64,000 nt of DNA from Aggregatimonas sangjinii (GCF_005943945.1 NZ_CP040710.1:3455501-3519500), one strand, 5' to 3'; counted from the stretch's first letter, positions 35,626 through 44,302 are shown. The notes: generated by a model not told the origin, from the sequence alone. Made by a program: numbers and translations.

Positions 35626-37017
35626 ATGAAAAATACAAAGGAATACATCGCAACGCATAGAAATCGTTTTATACAAGAGCTCATAGACCTTTTGAAAATT
35701 CCATCAGTAAGTGCCGACCCGGCCTTTACCCAAGATGTATTGGATACGGCCGAAGCGGTAGAAAAAGCATTATTGGAAGCTGGTTGTGATACCGTCGAAA
35801 TACATGAAACAGCTGGTTACCCTATTGTTTATGGCGAAAAACAAATCGATTCGAGCTTGCCTACCGTATTGGTCTACGGGCATTATGATGTACAGCCTGC
35901 GGATCCTTTGGAACTTTGGGACTCGCCCCCGTACGAACCCGTCATCAAAAAAACGGAGATCCATCCCGAAGGAGCCATTTTCGCTCGGGGTTCCTGTGAT
36001 GACAAAGGGCAAATGTACATGCACGTTAAGGCCCTGGAGTTTATGGTAAAGACCGACCAGTTGCCTTGCAATGTAAAGTTCATGATCGAAGGAGAGGAAG
36101 AAGTGGGGAGCAACAACCTTGCAGTTTTCGTGAAAGAACATCGCGAGAAGTTGGCCAACGATATCATATTGATTTCGGATACGGGCATGATCGCGAATGA
36201 TGTGCCCTCGATTACGACTGGCCTTCGCGGTCTTAGTTATGTAGAAGTGGAAGTAACCGGCCCGAATCGGGATCTACACTCCGGCCTCTATGGCGGAGCG
36301 GTAGCCAACCCCATTAACATTCTTACGAAAATGATCGCCGCTCTGCATGACGAGAATAACCGGATTACCATTCCTGGGTTCTATAATAAAGTGGAGGAAC
36401 TCTCTGCCGAGGAAAGGGCCGAAATGGCCAAAGCCCCTTTTTCGTTGGAGGCTTATCAAAATGCGTTGGACATCGATTCCGTTTATGGAGAAAAAGGCTA
36501 TACCACCAACGAACGCAATGCCATACGACCGACGTTGGATGTAAACGGAATCTGGGGCGGCTATATTGGTGAGGGTGCCAAAACCGTCATCCCAAGCAAA
36601 GCCTACGCTAAAATCTCGATGCGGTTGGTACCGAACCAAGACTGGCCGGAAATCACGGAGCTTTTTACAAAACATTTTGAGGCCATCGCCCCAAAAGGTG
36701 TGACCGTAAAAGTAACACCACACCATGGCGGCCAAGGGTATGTAACCCCTATCGATACAATCGGTTATCAAGCTGCCTCAAAAGCGTATGAAACCACCTT
36801 TGGCAAAAAACCGATTCCGCAGCGCAGTGGCGGCAGCATTCCAATCGTGGCCTTGTTCGAACAAGAGCTAGGAAGCAAAACCATACTGATGGGCTTTGGG
36901 CTGGATAGCGATGCAATACACTCCCCCAACGAGCATTTCGGAGTCTGGAACTACCTCAAGGGCATTGAGACGATTCCCTACTTCTACAAATTCTTTACGG
37001 AGATGAACAAAGGTTGA
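35626..37017 (+). CDS. M20 family metallopeptidase (dipeptidase)
   Basis: A 463-residue zinc-dependent peptidase, closest in pattern to the M20 dipeptidases annotated as peptidase dimerisation/carnosinase-like. Metal ligands: VYGHYDVQPADP (~83-94), GSCDDKG (~125), catalytic Glu pair EGEEEVGS (~155), ISDTG (~187), and the final HSPNEHFG. The central dimerisation domain (GLRGLSYVEVEVTG, DLHSGLYGGAVANP) is intact. No signal peptide is seen, so it probably cleaves imported dipeptides in the cytoplasm. Monocistronic. Confidence 0.93.
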   Translation: MKNTKEYIATHRNRFIQELIDLLKIPSVSADPAFTQDVLDTAEAVEKALLEAGCDTVEIHETAGYPIVYGEKQIDSSLPTVLVYGHYDVQPADPLELWDSPPYEPVIKKTEIHPEGAIFARGSCDDKGQMYMHVKALEFMVKTDQLPCNVKFMIEGEEEVGSNNLAVFVKEHREKLANDIILISDTGMIANDVPSITTGLRGLSYVEVEVTGPNRDLHSGLYGGAVANPINILTKMIAALHDENNRITIPGFYNKVEELSAEERAEMAKAPFSLEAYQNALDIDSVYGEKGYTTNERNAIRPTLDVNGIWGGYIGEGAKTVIPSKAYAKISMRLVPNQDWPEITELFTKHFEAIAPKGVTVKVTPHHGGQGYVTPIDTIGYQAASKAYETTFGKKPIPQRSGGSIPIVALFEQELGSKTILMGFGLDSDAIHSPNEHFGVWNYLKGIETIPYFYKFFTEMNKG

Positions 37018-37023
37018 CCCATT

Positions 37024-37147
37024 CGTCTTTGCGAGAAGGAAAACTAGAATTAAATAAAATACGCTGTTAAAGCCGACGAAACCATCTGTCAATCAAAACC
37101 TCTTAATCGACAGATGGCTTCGTCGCGAAAAGCTCCACGCAAAGACG
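37024..37147. repeat. ~124-bp interspersed repeat, copy A (CGTCTTTGCG inverted ends)
   Basis: Terminal inverted repeat CGTCTTTGCG (37024-37033) and CGCAAAGACG (37138-37147). An inner hairpin of about 18 bp joins 37072-37090 with 37109-37126 (GACAGATGG arms). Copies B (50873-50999) and C (42125-42250) share the ends and near-identical length. There is no ORF. It resembles the palindromic extragenic repeats of flavobacteria. Confidence 0.75.
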
Positions 37148-37401
37148 ATTTTATAACTTTTTAATATACCTCTTTACAAGCACCGCCTGAGTCGGCCCGA
37201 CTCTGTCTTCAATGAATTCGGCATTTTCGTGCTCTACCAAAAACGCTGCGAACAAGCCATACCTTATTTCTGATGAAGAGTAACGCTTTAAGCTTCGAAT
37301 CTATCACTCAGTATTATCAGGAGTGAACTTGAGACACAGGCATTTGCAATCGTTGCATGACGATAGTATGGATTGCCAGCTAATAGTGGGTTACAAAAAT
37401 A
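37148..37401. other. Non-coding stretch between repeat A and the AraC gene end
   Basis: With the repeat, this makes a 384-base gap between convergent genes. I see no gene and no convincing terminator in it. Confidence 0.4.
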
Positions 37402-38433
37402 CTATTGCGTAACAAAAGATTTTTTGTAATCGGATGGTAGCACACCATAACGTTCAAAAAAGACTTTAGAAAAATAACTTCTACTGGAAAGACCGCAGGA
37501 ATAAACGATTTCGGAAATGGTCATCTCCGTAGTCTCGATGAGCTCACGTGCTTTTTCAAGGCGAACTTTCGAGATATAGGAATTAACGGTCATTCCAAAG
37601 AGGGCCCGAAAACCGATTTGAAGCTTTTTGGGAGATAAACCCGATTTTTCCCTGAGAACATCTATGCTTATGGTCGAACTGATGTTTTCGGTGATAAACT
37701 GACCAAGCGAGACAATCTTATTTAACTCAGTTTTTCGCAATGGAACGCTGAATCCATCATTCTCGGTGGCACTATCATGGTCTTCAATTTGGGAAGAGAG
37801 TATCCTGAAAATCAAACTTTCAGTAATCATCCTGCCTACGATACCCTTCTTTTTATTTTCGATGAGGAGTTTAACATATTCAGAGGTCATGGGTCTGACC
37901 TTGCCCAGATAGCGGAATGGCTTATCATCATCGATTTCCGAAAACAGCTCGTCGAGATAAAGGGCTATCGATTTCCTCCCATTATTCCTCATGCGCTTTA
38001 ATCTATTCTCGTCGATATAAATCATACTTACCAATAGGGGTACATTTTCCGGTATGACGACTTCGTTCTCTTCCGATGAGGTGCCCTTAAGAATGACATT
38101 TTGTTGATTTTCGATATTCGAATAAGCGGACTCTTTTCCGTACTTGTGCTTGAAATGTCCTTTTTGGCAAAAAATAAAGTACATAGGATCCATGGCATCC
38201 TTGACCAAGGTAAAAGCAAAATCCTTATGAAATTCGATATCATATGTAATGGCACCCATACCGGGAAATACGTAGGTGGCGGTCATTGTACCCTTGCCCA
38301 TTTTATTGTCCAAGGTCATTCTGGCCCAGTCGATTCCCTCTTCAAAGTGTCCTCCAAGATCTTTGGAGATACTTTGTAGAACCTCCATCACATTGCTACT
38401 ACTGAGTTTTAAAGCCATGCGCGAAGATACCAT
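37402..38433 (-). CDS. AraC-family transcriptional regulator
   Basis: A 343-residue regulator. The C-terminal ~100 residues form the double helix-turn-helix: SIDVLREKSGLSPKKLQIGFRAL (first HTH) and MTISEIVYSCGLSSRSYFSKVFFERYGVLPSDYKK (second HTH and AraC signature). The N-terminal 230 residues are a sensory domain with no family I can name. AraC genes near transporters often regulate uptake, but no such target is adjacent. The upstream intergenic region holds dyads (38500-38516 and 38632-38652). Confidence 0.9.
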   Translation of the reverse strand: MVSSRMALKLSSSNVMEVLQSISKDLGGHFEEGIDWARMTLDNKMGKGTMTATYVFPGMGAITYDIEFHKDFAFTLVKDAMDPMYFIFCQKGHFKHKYGKESAYSNIENQQNVILKGTSSEENEVVIPENVPLLVSMIYIDENRLKRMRNNGRKSIALYLDELFSEIDDDKPFRYLGKVRPMTSEYVKLLIENKKKGIVGRMITESLIFRILSSQIEDHDSATENDGFSVPLRKTELNKIVSLGQFITENISSTISIDVLREKSGLSPKKLQIGFRALFGMTVNSYISKVRLEKARELIETTEMTISEIVYSCGLSSRSYFSKVFFERYGVLPSDYKKSFVTQ

Positions 38434-38781
38434 AAGCTGACCAATTAAAATTTTTAGAATTAAATTTAACTACATTCTGTAAATCAAAGGATAATCTAAG
38501 TGTAACGTATGTACACATTAAATTACTTTTCATAATCGAGTGCTCGACCCACTTGCTTCACTGAGATTACGATGTATTTCCCGTAATGCGTAAAACAACA
38601 TCCACTTTTGCGGATAGTAAGGAGCTACTTCCCTTTTTATGCGCATAAAAGGTTTTATGACTTTGGAATAAACATATGGCTTTAACAGCGATGAAGTAGG
38701 TAGATGGTCGAGAAATTTAATGGGATTGTACTACCCCTCATTTTTTTTCGTTAAAAACTGACCCAAAACAACCTACTTGTC
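38434..38781. other. Divergent promoter region between AraC regulator and membrane protein
   Basis: 348 bases without a gene. Two inverted repeats stand out: GTGTA-ACGTATG-TACAC (38500-38516) and a near-perfect 21-base palindrome with ATGCGCAT core (38632-38652). Either could bind the AraC-family protein or form a hairpin. Confidence 0.45.
38632..38652. promoter_or_regulatory. Palindrome with ATGCGCAT core
   Basis: CCTTTT-T-ATGCGCAT-AAAAGG: inverted arms are perfect apart from one extra T. It is centred in the divergent AraC/membrane-protein spacer. Operator is one reading; terminator is unlikely because no T run follows. Confidence 0.4.
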
Positions 38782-39327
38782 ATGATGATTTCAGACCAAC
38801 AAACCTCCTTGCTTTTCAAGTTGAGCATTTCCATCACCGTTTTCAGCGCACTATTCACCTTCATACCCTCATTCCTGACTATTTTCGGAGCTGTGGGAAT
38901 GGTGGCTTTCCTCGGTATTCAATTGTATCAGAAAAAACAAAAAGTAGCCTTGGATTACGCCCGGCTACTGCTGATTGCTTCTTTTTCAGGTCATTGTGCT
39001 GTCGCCTTTTTCAATGGTCCCTATGCCCATATCACGACGCTGCTCATGAAATTGGCGCTCATGGTTTTCCTTTTACTGTACATAAGAAAGATTATATCAT
39101 CCCTTCAAGAGCTAACCCAGAGCGGTACACTCCTATCGGACGGCTTGGGTGGCGATAGCATTTCCTATCTGTTGGCCGACATTGCAGCGGTCTACATCGT
39201 AGTGGCGGCCCTGTTTAAGATCCTTCATTGGGAAATCGGAATACTCAACAGCAACCTACTATTGGTTATCGGCTTCTGTTCGGCGTTGGTCTCCATTTTA
39301 ACGAGCTCTAGAAGTATTAGAAATTAG
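38782..39327 (+). CDS. Multi-pass membrane protein with GldL-like KILHW motif
   Basis: A 181-residue protein with about five to six hydrophobic segments. ALFKILHWEIGILNSNLLL near the C-terminus (~145-163) resembles the second membrane segment of GldL-like proteins (FKIMHWPGG), a motif shared by many uncharacterised Bacteroidota membrane proteins. No catalytic residues are evident. The gene is alone and divergent from the AraC regulator. Confidence 0.65.
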   Translation: MMISDQQTSLLFKLSISITVFSALFTFIPSFLTIFGAVGMVAFLGIQLYQKKQKVALDYARLLLIASFSGHCAVAFFNGPYAHITTLLMKLALMVFLLLYIRKIISSLQELTQSGTLLSDGLGGDSISYLLADIAAVYIVVAALFKILHWEIGILNSNLLLVIGFCSALVSILTSSRSIRN

Positions 39328-39448
39328 ACACCACCACTTTCAAACTATTCCGTCCATCATTTCGACGACTCAAGAAGCAATCGACCCAACTCGTTCTTGC
39401 CGAGTTCTAGTCTAGTCGAACGACGAATTTTATGAATCAAAACGATTT

Positions 39449-39543
39449 GGGCGTTACCCCTTTTTAAAAAGGGGTCGGGCTTTACGCTACAAGTCCTCAC
39501 GCAAAAAATGCGTTCCGGGCTTTCCACTGCAATCCCTAACGCA
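39449..39543. repeat. Imperfect intergenic repeat with multiple hairpins
   Basis: GCGTTACCCC, then CCCTTTTTAAAAAGGGG hairpin, GTCGGGCTTTACGCTAC, then CGCAAAAAATGCG hairpin, CGGGCTTTCCACTGC and CCCTAACGC. The GGGCTTT-ACGCTAC/GGGCTTT-CCACTGC halves are imperfect tandem copies. Similar sequences are scattered intergenic elements in Flavobacteriaceae (family knowledge). The 353-base gap 39328-39680 contains this, another small hairpin near 39390-39408, and the blaI operators. Confidence 0.6.
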
Positions 39544-39622
39544 AAATAGCGAAGTTGGCCGTCCAAAGGCAGGGCCGATGATACGCTAACTGTTTTCTCC
39601 CGTTGATTTCAAAATTTATTAC

Positions 39623-39636
39623 TCTACATTTGTAGA
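39623..39636 (+). promoter_or_regulatory. BlaI-type operator 1
   Basis: TCTAC-ATTT-GTAGA dyad. It closely resembles the classical BlaI/MecI site (TACA-n-TGTA). Its TTTG (39629-39632) is the -33 element of the blaI promoter, 20 bases from TACGTTTG. Confidence 0.75.
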
Positions 39637-39650
39637 ATTAAAATATTTAT

Positions 39651-39664
39651 TCTACGTTTGTAGA
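39651..39664 (+). promoter_or_regulatory. BlaI-type operator 2 overlapping the -7 box
   Basis: TCTAC-GTTT-GTAGA dyad, 28 bases from operator 1. It contains TACGTTTG (39653-39660), a perfect TAnnTTTG -7 box. BlaI binding would block both promoter elements; transcription would start near 39667, 14 bases before the ATG. Confidence 0.75.
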
Positions 39665-39680
39665 GTAAATATTTTATACA

Positions 39681-40046
39681 ATGCAATTATCAAAGTCTGA
39701 AGAAGAATTAATGAACATCCTCTGGAAGCAAAAAAAGGCTTTCATGAAAGACCTATTAGAGGCTTATCCTGAACCTAGACCGGCGACCACCACTGTTGCG
39801 ACCTTGCTCAAGCGCATGACCGACAAGGGGTTTGTCGCCTACAAAAGCTTGGGGAGATTACGGGAATATTATCCCTTGGTCAAAAAGAAGGATTATTTCT
39901 CGAAACATGTAAACGGCCTCATTAAAAATTTTTTTAATGACAGCCCGGGGCAATTTGCCTCTTTCTTTACCCAAGAGACCGACCTAAGCAGAACCGAGCT
40001 CGAAGAATTAAGAAAGCTTATCGATAGTGAAATAAAAAAGAAATAA
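39681..40046 (+). CDS. blaI: BlaI/MecI/CopY-family transcriptional repressor
   Basis: A 121-residue winged-helix repressor. LSKSEEELMNILWKQKKAFMKDLLEAYP leads into the recognition region TTTVATLLKRMTDKGFVAYKSLGRLREYYPLV; the C-terminal dimerisation helices follow. Partner proteases of the M56 family inactivate such repressors. It lies 2 bases before an M56 protease gene, and two dyads cover its promoter, implying autoregulation. In Bacteroidota these pairs often control genes other than beta-lactamase; none is present here. Confidence 0.93.
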   Translation: MQLSKSEEELMNILWKQKKAFMKDLLEAYPEPRPATTTVATLLKRMTDKGFVAYKSLGRLREYYPLVKKKDYFSKHVNGLIKNFFNDSPGQFASFFTQETDLSRTELEELRKLIDSEIKKK

Positions 40047-40048
40047 TC

Positions 40049-42115
40049 ATGCTGCTCTATATCTTAAAGTCCGTCGCCTGTATGGCCATTTTCTTTGTAT
40101 TCTACAAAGTGTTCCTTGAGAAAGAAAGTGTACATGTTTTTAAAAGATTCTATTTGCTTTTGGCTGTGGGCGCAGCACTTCTGATTCCCGCAATTGTGTT
40201 CACCGATTATGTGGTCGTCGAACCCGTTCCCTACATAGAAACTCCACAGACCGTGGTTACGGACTACGATTATATCGGCATCCCCAGCGCATTCGAAAAA
40301 GATGTTCTAGATATTGAACCCGTGCTTTGGACCATATATTTCTTAGGGTTTACCTTTTTCGGTTTAAGGTTCATCCAAAACCTCAGGCAGGTTATCGCAC
40401 GTATTCGCAAAAACCCCAAACAAAAATCCAGCAACTTCATTCAAGTGCTATTGCAAGAAAGTTTTCCGCCGCACACCTTTTTCCAGTATATATTTTTGAA
40501 TAAGAAAGAACTAGAATCGAATGCTATCCCGAAAGAAGTCTTATTGCACGAAGAAACGCATGCAAGGCAAAGACACAGCTTAGATGTCGTATCTATCGAA
40601 TTACTTCAGGTTATTTTCTGGTTCAATCCATTTGTATATGTCTTTAAAAAGGCCATTAAATTGAACCATGAATTTCTGGCAGATAGTGCCGTACTGCAAA
40701 AGGAAATCAACCCGACCACTTATCAAAATACCCTGTTATCGTACTTATCACCCGATAGCGAAAAGAAGTATCAGCCGTCGTTGGCCAATGCCATCAATTA
40801 TTCATCGTATTCATCAATCAAAAAACGTTTTACCATCATGAAAACACGCACATCAAGAAAGTCAATCGGACTTAGAAGTATTTTGTTACTACCTCTTTTG
40901 GCCCTGTTGGTATATGGATTTTCCAACAGAGAGTCCGTTTATCAAGAGGCTACATCCGAAATATACGTTGAAACTCGTAGTGAATGTGAAGACCTAGAGC
41001 ACCTGACCATACGCCTCTATGACAATAAACTGGACATAGAAGGGAAAACATTTGAAACCGGTATGGATTGGTTGACCTATTTAGATACCACATATGGTCC
41101 TAGTTCCGAAAATGACGAGGGAGCAAATATTCATTTCGCCCTTATAAATGAGGACAATTCCGAAAACAACATCAAAGGTCTTTTATCCGCCTTTAGTGGT
41201 GGGGTATGGCAGGTTCATGAAAGTCCTTCTGAAAAACAGCTACTGGAATACGATCGCCTTTCAAAAAAATACAACGCAATACCCATTGAAAAGCGCATTA
41301 TCCCCTCAAAAGACTTGAAAATCTTGAAAACTATTTATAACAATATGACGGATATCCAAAAACAGGATGCGCAACCATTCCCAAATTGTCTACCGAAAAA
41401 TAGCCAGCAAGGCGCCACCAAAAAGCAAATAAAAGAATACAACGCTTTGGCCAAAAAGTACAACCGACAGCTAAGCGAGGAAAAAAATATACGAATCTAT
41501 AAGCCGGAAGTAGAGCGTTTGGAATACCTGTACGCACTAATGACCCAAGAACAAAAGGAAAATGCCGAAACTTTCCCGGATTTTCCAGAACCACCACCAT
41601 CTCCAAAAGCCCCAAAGGCACCCAAAGTGAGCAAAGGAGAGCAAAGCGCTATTCCGCCACCGCCAAAAACACCCAAACCGACCGGCACACCCGATAAAAA
41701 TGAAAAAGAATTCGCTGAAGAGGCTGTTGATGAAATCATTGCAAATCAGGATCCTTATGACTTTGTCACAGTTCCCGTGGCTACTTCGTATTCCTCGAAC
41801 TCTACCCTGAATTATCGTGGTAGCGAAGCAATACAGCACAATAGCGCGATGCAAAAAATCGACGAGAGACAAGAATTAAATGAGCATCATTTTATCCCTA
41901 AGCCCAGCGATCCACCCGCTCCAAAATCCCCGTTAGACCATGTCGTTGAAATGGCAAAAAAGGGTGCCGTTTTCTACTACGAAGGCAACAAAATATCGTC
42001 TGACGAGGCCATCTCCATTTTAAAGAAAAACAAAAGTATCAATATTGAGACTAGGGGTTCAAATGGAAATAAACCTGTCGTGAAGCTGTCTACAGCACCC
42101 ATCACCATAGACTGA
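40049..42115 (+). CDS. M56 (BlaR1-like) metallopeptidase with duplicated C-terminal module
   Basis: A 688-residue membrane peptidase. The N-terminal part has transmembrane helices near 1-20, 30-52 and ~90-110. The zinc site LLHEETHARQRH (HExxH at His167/Glu168/His171) and NHEFLADSAVL follow, with a last helix at ~270-290 (LLPLLALLVYGF). The extracytoplasmic C-terminus has two related ~50-residue units, EYDRLSKKYNAIPIEKR...MTDIQKQDAQPFPN and EYNALAKKYN...MTQEQKENAETFPDFP, then a proline-rich linker and a conserved end. It probably senses an envelope signal and cleaves the adjacent BlaI. Confidence 0.88.
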   Translation: MLLYILKSVACMAIFFVFYKVFLEKESVHVFKRFYLLLAVGAALLIPAIVFTDYVVVEPVPYIETPQTVVTDYDYIGIPSAFEKDVLDIEPVLWTIYFLGFTFFGLRFIQNLRQVIARIRKNPKQKSSNFIQVLLQESFPPHTFFQYIFLNKKELESNAIPKEVLLHEETHARQRHSLDVVSIELLQVIFWFNPFVYVFKKAIKLNHEFLADSAVLQKEINPTTYQNTLLSYLSPDSEKKYQPSLANAINYSSYSSIKKRFTIMKTRTSRKSIGLRSILLLPLLALLVYGFSNRESVYQEATSEIYVETRSECEDLEHLTIRLYDNKLDIEGKTFETGMDWLTYLDTTYGPSSENDEGANIHFALINEDNSENNIKGLLSAFSGGVWQVHESPSEKQLLEYDRLSKKYNAIPIEKRIIPSKDLKILKTIYNNMTDIQKQDAQPFPNCLPKNSQQGATKKQIKEYNALAKKYNRQLSEEKNIRIYKPEVERLEYLYALMTQEQKENAETFPDFPEPPPSPKAPKAPKVSKGEQSAIPPPPKTPKPTGTPDKNEKEFAEEAVDEIIANQDPYDFVTVPVATSYSSNSTLNYRGSEAIQHNSAMQKIDERQELNEHHFIPKPSDPPAPKSPLDHVVEMAKKGAVFYYEGNKISSDEAISILKKNKSINIETRGSNGNKPVVKLSTAPITID

Positions 42116-42124
42116 TGAATTAAA

Positions 42125-42250
42125 CGTCATTACAAGCCACTTCTTGGGGCAAAGTAATCTGTTTCCGTGGTACAAATTGTCAAGAGATAGCTTCATCGGG
42201 CTTGAGATAGAAACTACGTTCAATTTTAAGTTTGCTTCCTCGCAAAGACG
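42125..42250. repeat. ~126-bp interspersed repeat, copy C (degenerate)
   Basis: Starts CGTCATTACAAG and ends CCTCGCAAAGACG, the inverse of CGTCTTTGCGAGG, so the ends are related imperfect inverted repeats. Length matches copies A and B within 3 bases. The interior has a TAGCTTCATCGG segment like the GCTTCGTCG of the others. Non-coding. Confidence 0.6.
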
Positions 42251-42271
42251 TCTACCTATAAAATTATAGCC

Positions 42272-42298
42272 AAAGCCTTCAAATTGAAGGCTTTTTAT
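42272..42298 (+). terminator. Terminator downstream of the blaI-M56 operon
   Basis: Stem AAAGCCTTCA (42272-42281) with TGAAGGCTTT (42285-42294), 3-base loop, then TTTT tail. It lies 157 bases after the M56 stop, with repeat copy C in between. Confidence 0.75.
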
Positions 42299-42458
42299 GT
42301 AACAAATAGTATTACAGCCGATACTAACATAGCCAAAAGCCAGTTATAGTTGTAGAACACTGTCGATCCTAATGGAGTCCAAAGAATCGTTTAATCTCGT
42401 TCTCGACTCTTCTATAACAGACAGAAACTGAAAGAAGCATCAATCAAAATCAAATCAC

Positions 42459-43559
42459 ATGTTACAAAACTTCTTTATGCTCTGCTCTGGGGCGGATTCC
42501 ACGATTTTAAAAAGCTGTTCGGAAGGCGAACAAAATAAATACGCCGGCATTGGGGCCACTGTTTTCTTTACCGCGGTCATGGCCTTTATTGCAAGCAGTT
42601 ATGCGCTGTACACAGTTTTCGATAGCGTAGTAGCCGCTGTCTTATTCGGCTTGCTTTGGGGGCTTCTCATTTTCAACCTGGATCGGTTTATCGTATCCAC
42701 CATTAAAAAACGAAACAGTTTTGCTTCCGAATTATTGCAGGCAACACCTCGAATCGTTTTGGCGGTCATCATCGCCATCGTCATTGCCAAGCCCTTGGAA
42801 ATGAAAATTTTCGAAAAGGAAATCAATCAAGTGCTTTTGGAGGAAAAGAATGCAATGACCCTGGCGAACAAAGAACAACTCGCGCTGCAATACACCCCAG
42901 CTGTCGAAAAGCTGAACCAAGCTATTGCCGATTTAAAAGCGGAGGTTGCGGCTCAAGAAGCGGAGACCAATGCGCTCTATGACACCTATATCACCGAGGC
43001 GGAAGGTACCGCCGGTAGTATGCTTTTGGGCAAAGGACCTGTGTACGCGGAGAAACGGGAAAAGCACGATGCCGCCCTCGCGGAATTACAACAACTTAAA
43101 GAAGCCAACGCGATGAAAATCTCGGGCATCGAATCCCAGATTTCCGCCCTTGAAGTGGAATATGCCGATGTCGTTAAAAATTCCCAACCCATCATCGACG
43201 GTTTCGACGGACTTATGGCCCGTATTACCGCTTTGGAAAAACTGCCTTGGCTACCCTCCTTCTTTATCTTTTTACTGTTTTTGGCCATTGAGACCTCGCC
43301 GATAATCGCGAAATTATTGGCCCCAAAAGGGGAATACGATCTGAAACTTGAAGACGAGGAAAGCGCTATCAAGACCTGGGTGGCGCAAAAGGTACACCAG
43401 CGCAAGCAAGTTTTGGCTACCGATACCGCATTGAATGAAAAAATCTACGGTGAGATTGCAGAGGAGGAAGCCGTTTATGCCCACAAAAAGCGGAAAGCAG
43501 AGGAACTGCTTAAACTGCAGGCCGATGCATTCCAAGAGATGCAAATCAAGAGTTTATAG
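42459..43559 (+). CDS. DUF4407 membrane protein
   Basis: A 366-residue protein of the DUF4407 family (unknown function). The start MLQNFFMLCSGADSTILKSC is family-typical. Paired helices (~30-75: TVFFTAVMAFIASSYALY and VAAVLFGLLWGLLIFNLDRF) and a third (IVLAVIIAIVIAKPLEM) lead to a long coiled coil (~125-260: EEKNAMTLANKEQLALQ to EVEYADVVKN). A last helix (LPSFFIFLLFLAIETSPI, ~266-285) precedes a charged cytoplasmic tail. The coiled coil sits between membrane segments, probably periplasmic. The 343-base gap before it holds repeat C and a terminator. Confidence 0.88.
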   Translation: MLQNFFMLCSGADSTILKSCSEGEQNKYAGIGATVFFTAVMAFIASSYALYTVFDSVVAAVLFGLLWGLLIFNLDRFIVSTIKKRNSFASELLQATPRIVLAVIIAIVIAKPLEMKIFEKEINQVLLEEKNAMTLANKEQLALQYTPAVEKLNQAIADLKAEVAAQEAETNALYDTYITEAEGTAGSMLLGKGPVYAEKREKHDAALAELQQLKEANAMKISGIESQISALEVEYADVVKNSQPIIDGFDGLMARITALEKLPWLPSFFIFLLFLAIETSPIIAKLLAPKGEYDLKLEDEESAIKTWVAQKVHQRKQVLATDTALNEKIYGEIAEEEAVYAHKKRKAEELLKLQADAFQEMQIKSL

Positions 43560-43659
43560 TTCTCATAGTACGAGACACTAAGCTGGTAATAAGATGCTCA
43601 GCTCCATAAATCTATGTGAATAGCTCCCGTATGCCCGCTAACGGTACTATTATAAAATT

Positions 43660-44289
43660 TTAATTATTCGCAGTAGTGGTTTTGCTAATATAAAGTGAGG
43701 TATATATCACCCAAAATAAGATACTGCCTTCAATAACCCGTTGAAACAAGCCGACAAATCGTCCCTGAGGATTACCAAATAATACCACTACGAAAATTAG
43801 AGCTAGTATACCACAGCCGGTAGCCATTTTTACAAAACCCGGCCTTACGTTACCCTTTTTAGCGGAAAACCCTATGCCCAACAAACAAAAAGGCACAAGG
43901 CTATAAGTTAAAAGTGCCGAAGTATTGTGTACAAATTGCGCAAGGCTAGCAGTTTCAATATCGGTCGGACAGCCAAAATCGCAAGGAAACAGAGCAACCA
44001 CGATATTACCAAAACCATACAACAAGGCAAAAGTAAAAAACCCCACAACTATACCCTTTGACTTTGGAAAATAAGACGGGGCGGTACAACCGAAAAGCAA
44101 CAGTGAAGCGCCACTTGCCATGTATAGGTATCGCAAATATTCGGCATCAGGTACCCCGGTAGCGAAACTTTCACTGATGTATTGATGCACAAAACTATAG
44201 CCCTCGATCCATAGCCCTCCTAAGATGCTGGAAACAATAAATAGTAGCGCTCCTAGAATTCCCAAACTAGAAACTATCATCTTTTTCAT
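43660..44289 (-). CDS. DUF998 family membrane protein
   Basis: A 209-residue protein with about six helices. IEGYSFVHQYISESFATG and ALFPCDFGCPTD are DUF998 signatures. These are uncharacterised integral membrane proteins. It lies 13 bases downstream of the YdjM-like gene on the same strand. Confidence 0.85.
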   Translation of the reverse strand: MKKMIVSSLGILGALLFIVSSILGGLWIEGYSFVHQYISESFATGVPDAEYLRYLYMASGASLLLFGCTAPSYFPKSKGIVVGFFTFALLYGFGNIVVALFPCDFGCPTDIETASLAQFVHNTSALLTYSLVPFCLLGIGFSAKKGNVRPGFVKMATGCGILALIFVVVLFGNPQGRFVGLFQRVIEGSILFWVIYTSLYISKTTTANN

Positions 44290-44302
44290 TTCGTTGCGTT
44301 TC

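Noticed and set aside
39357-39566. Open frame of 69 codons on the minus strand
   Set aside because: It lies inside the hairpin repeat upstream of blaI and has no protein signature.
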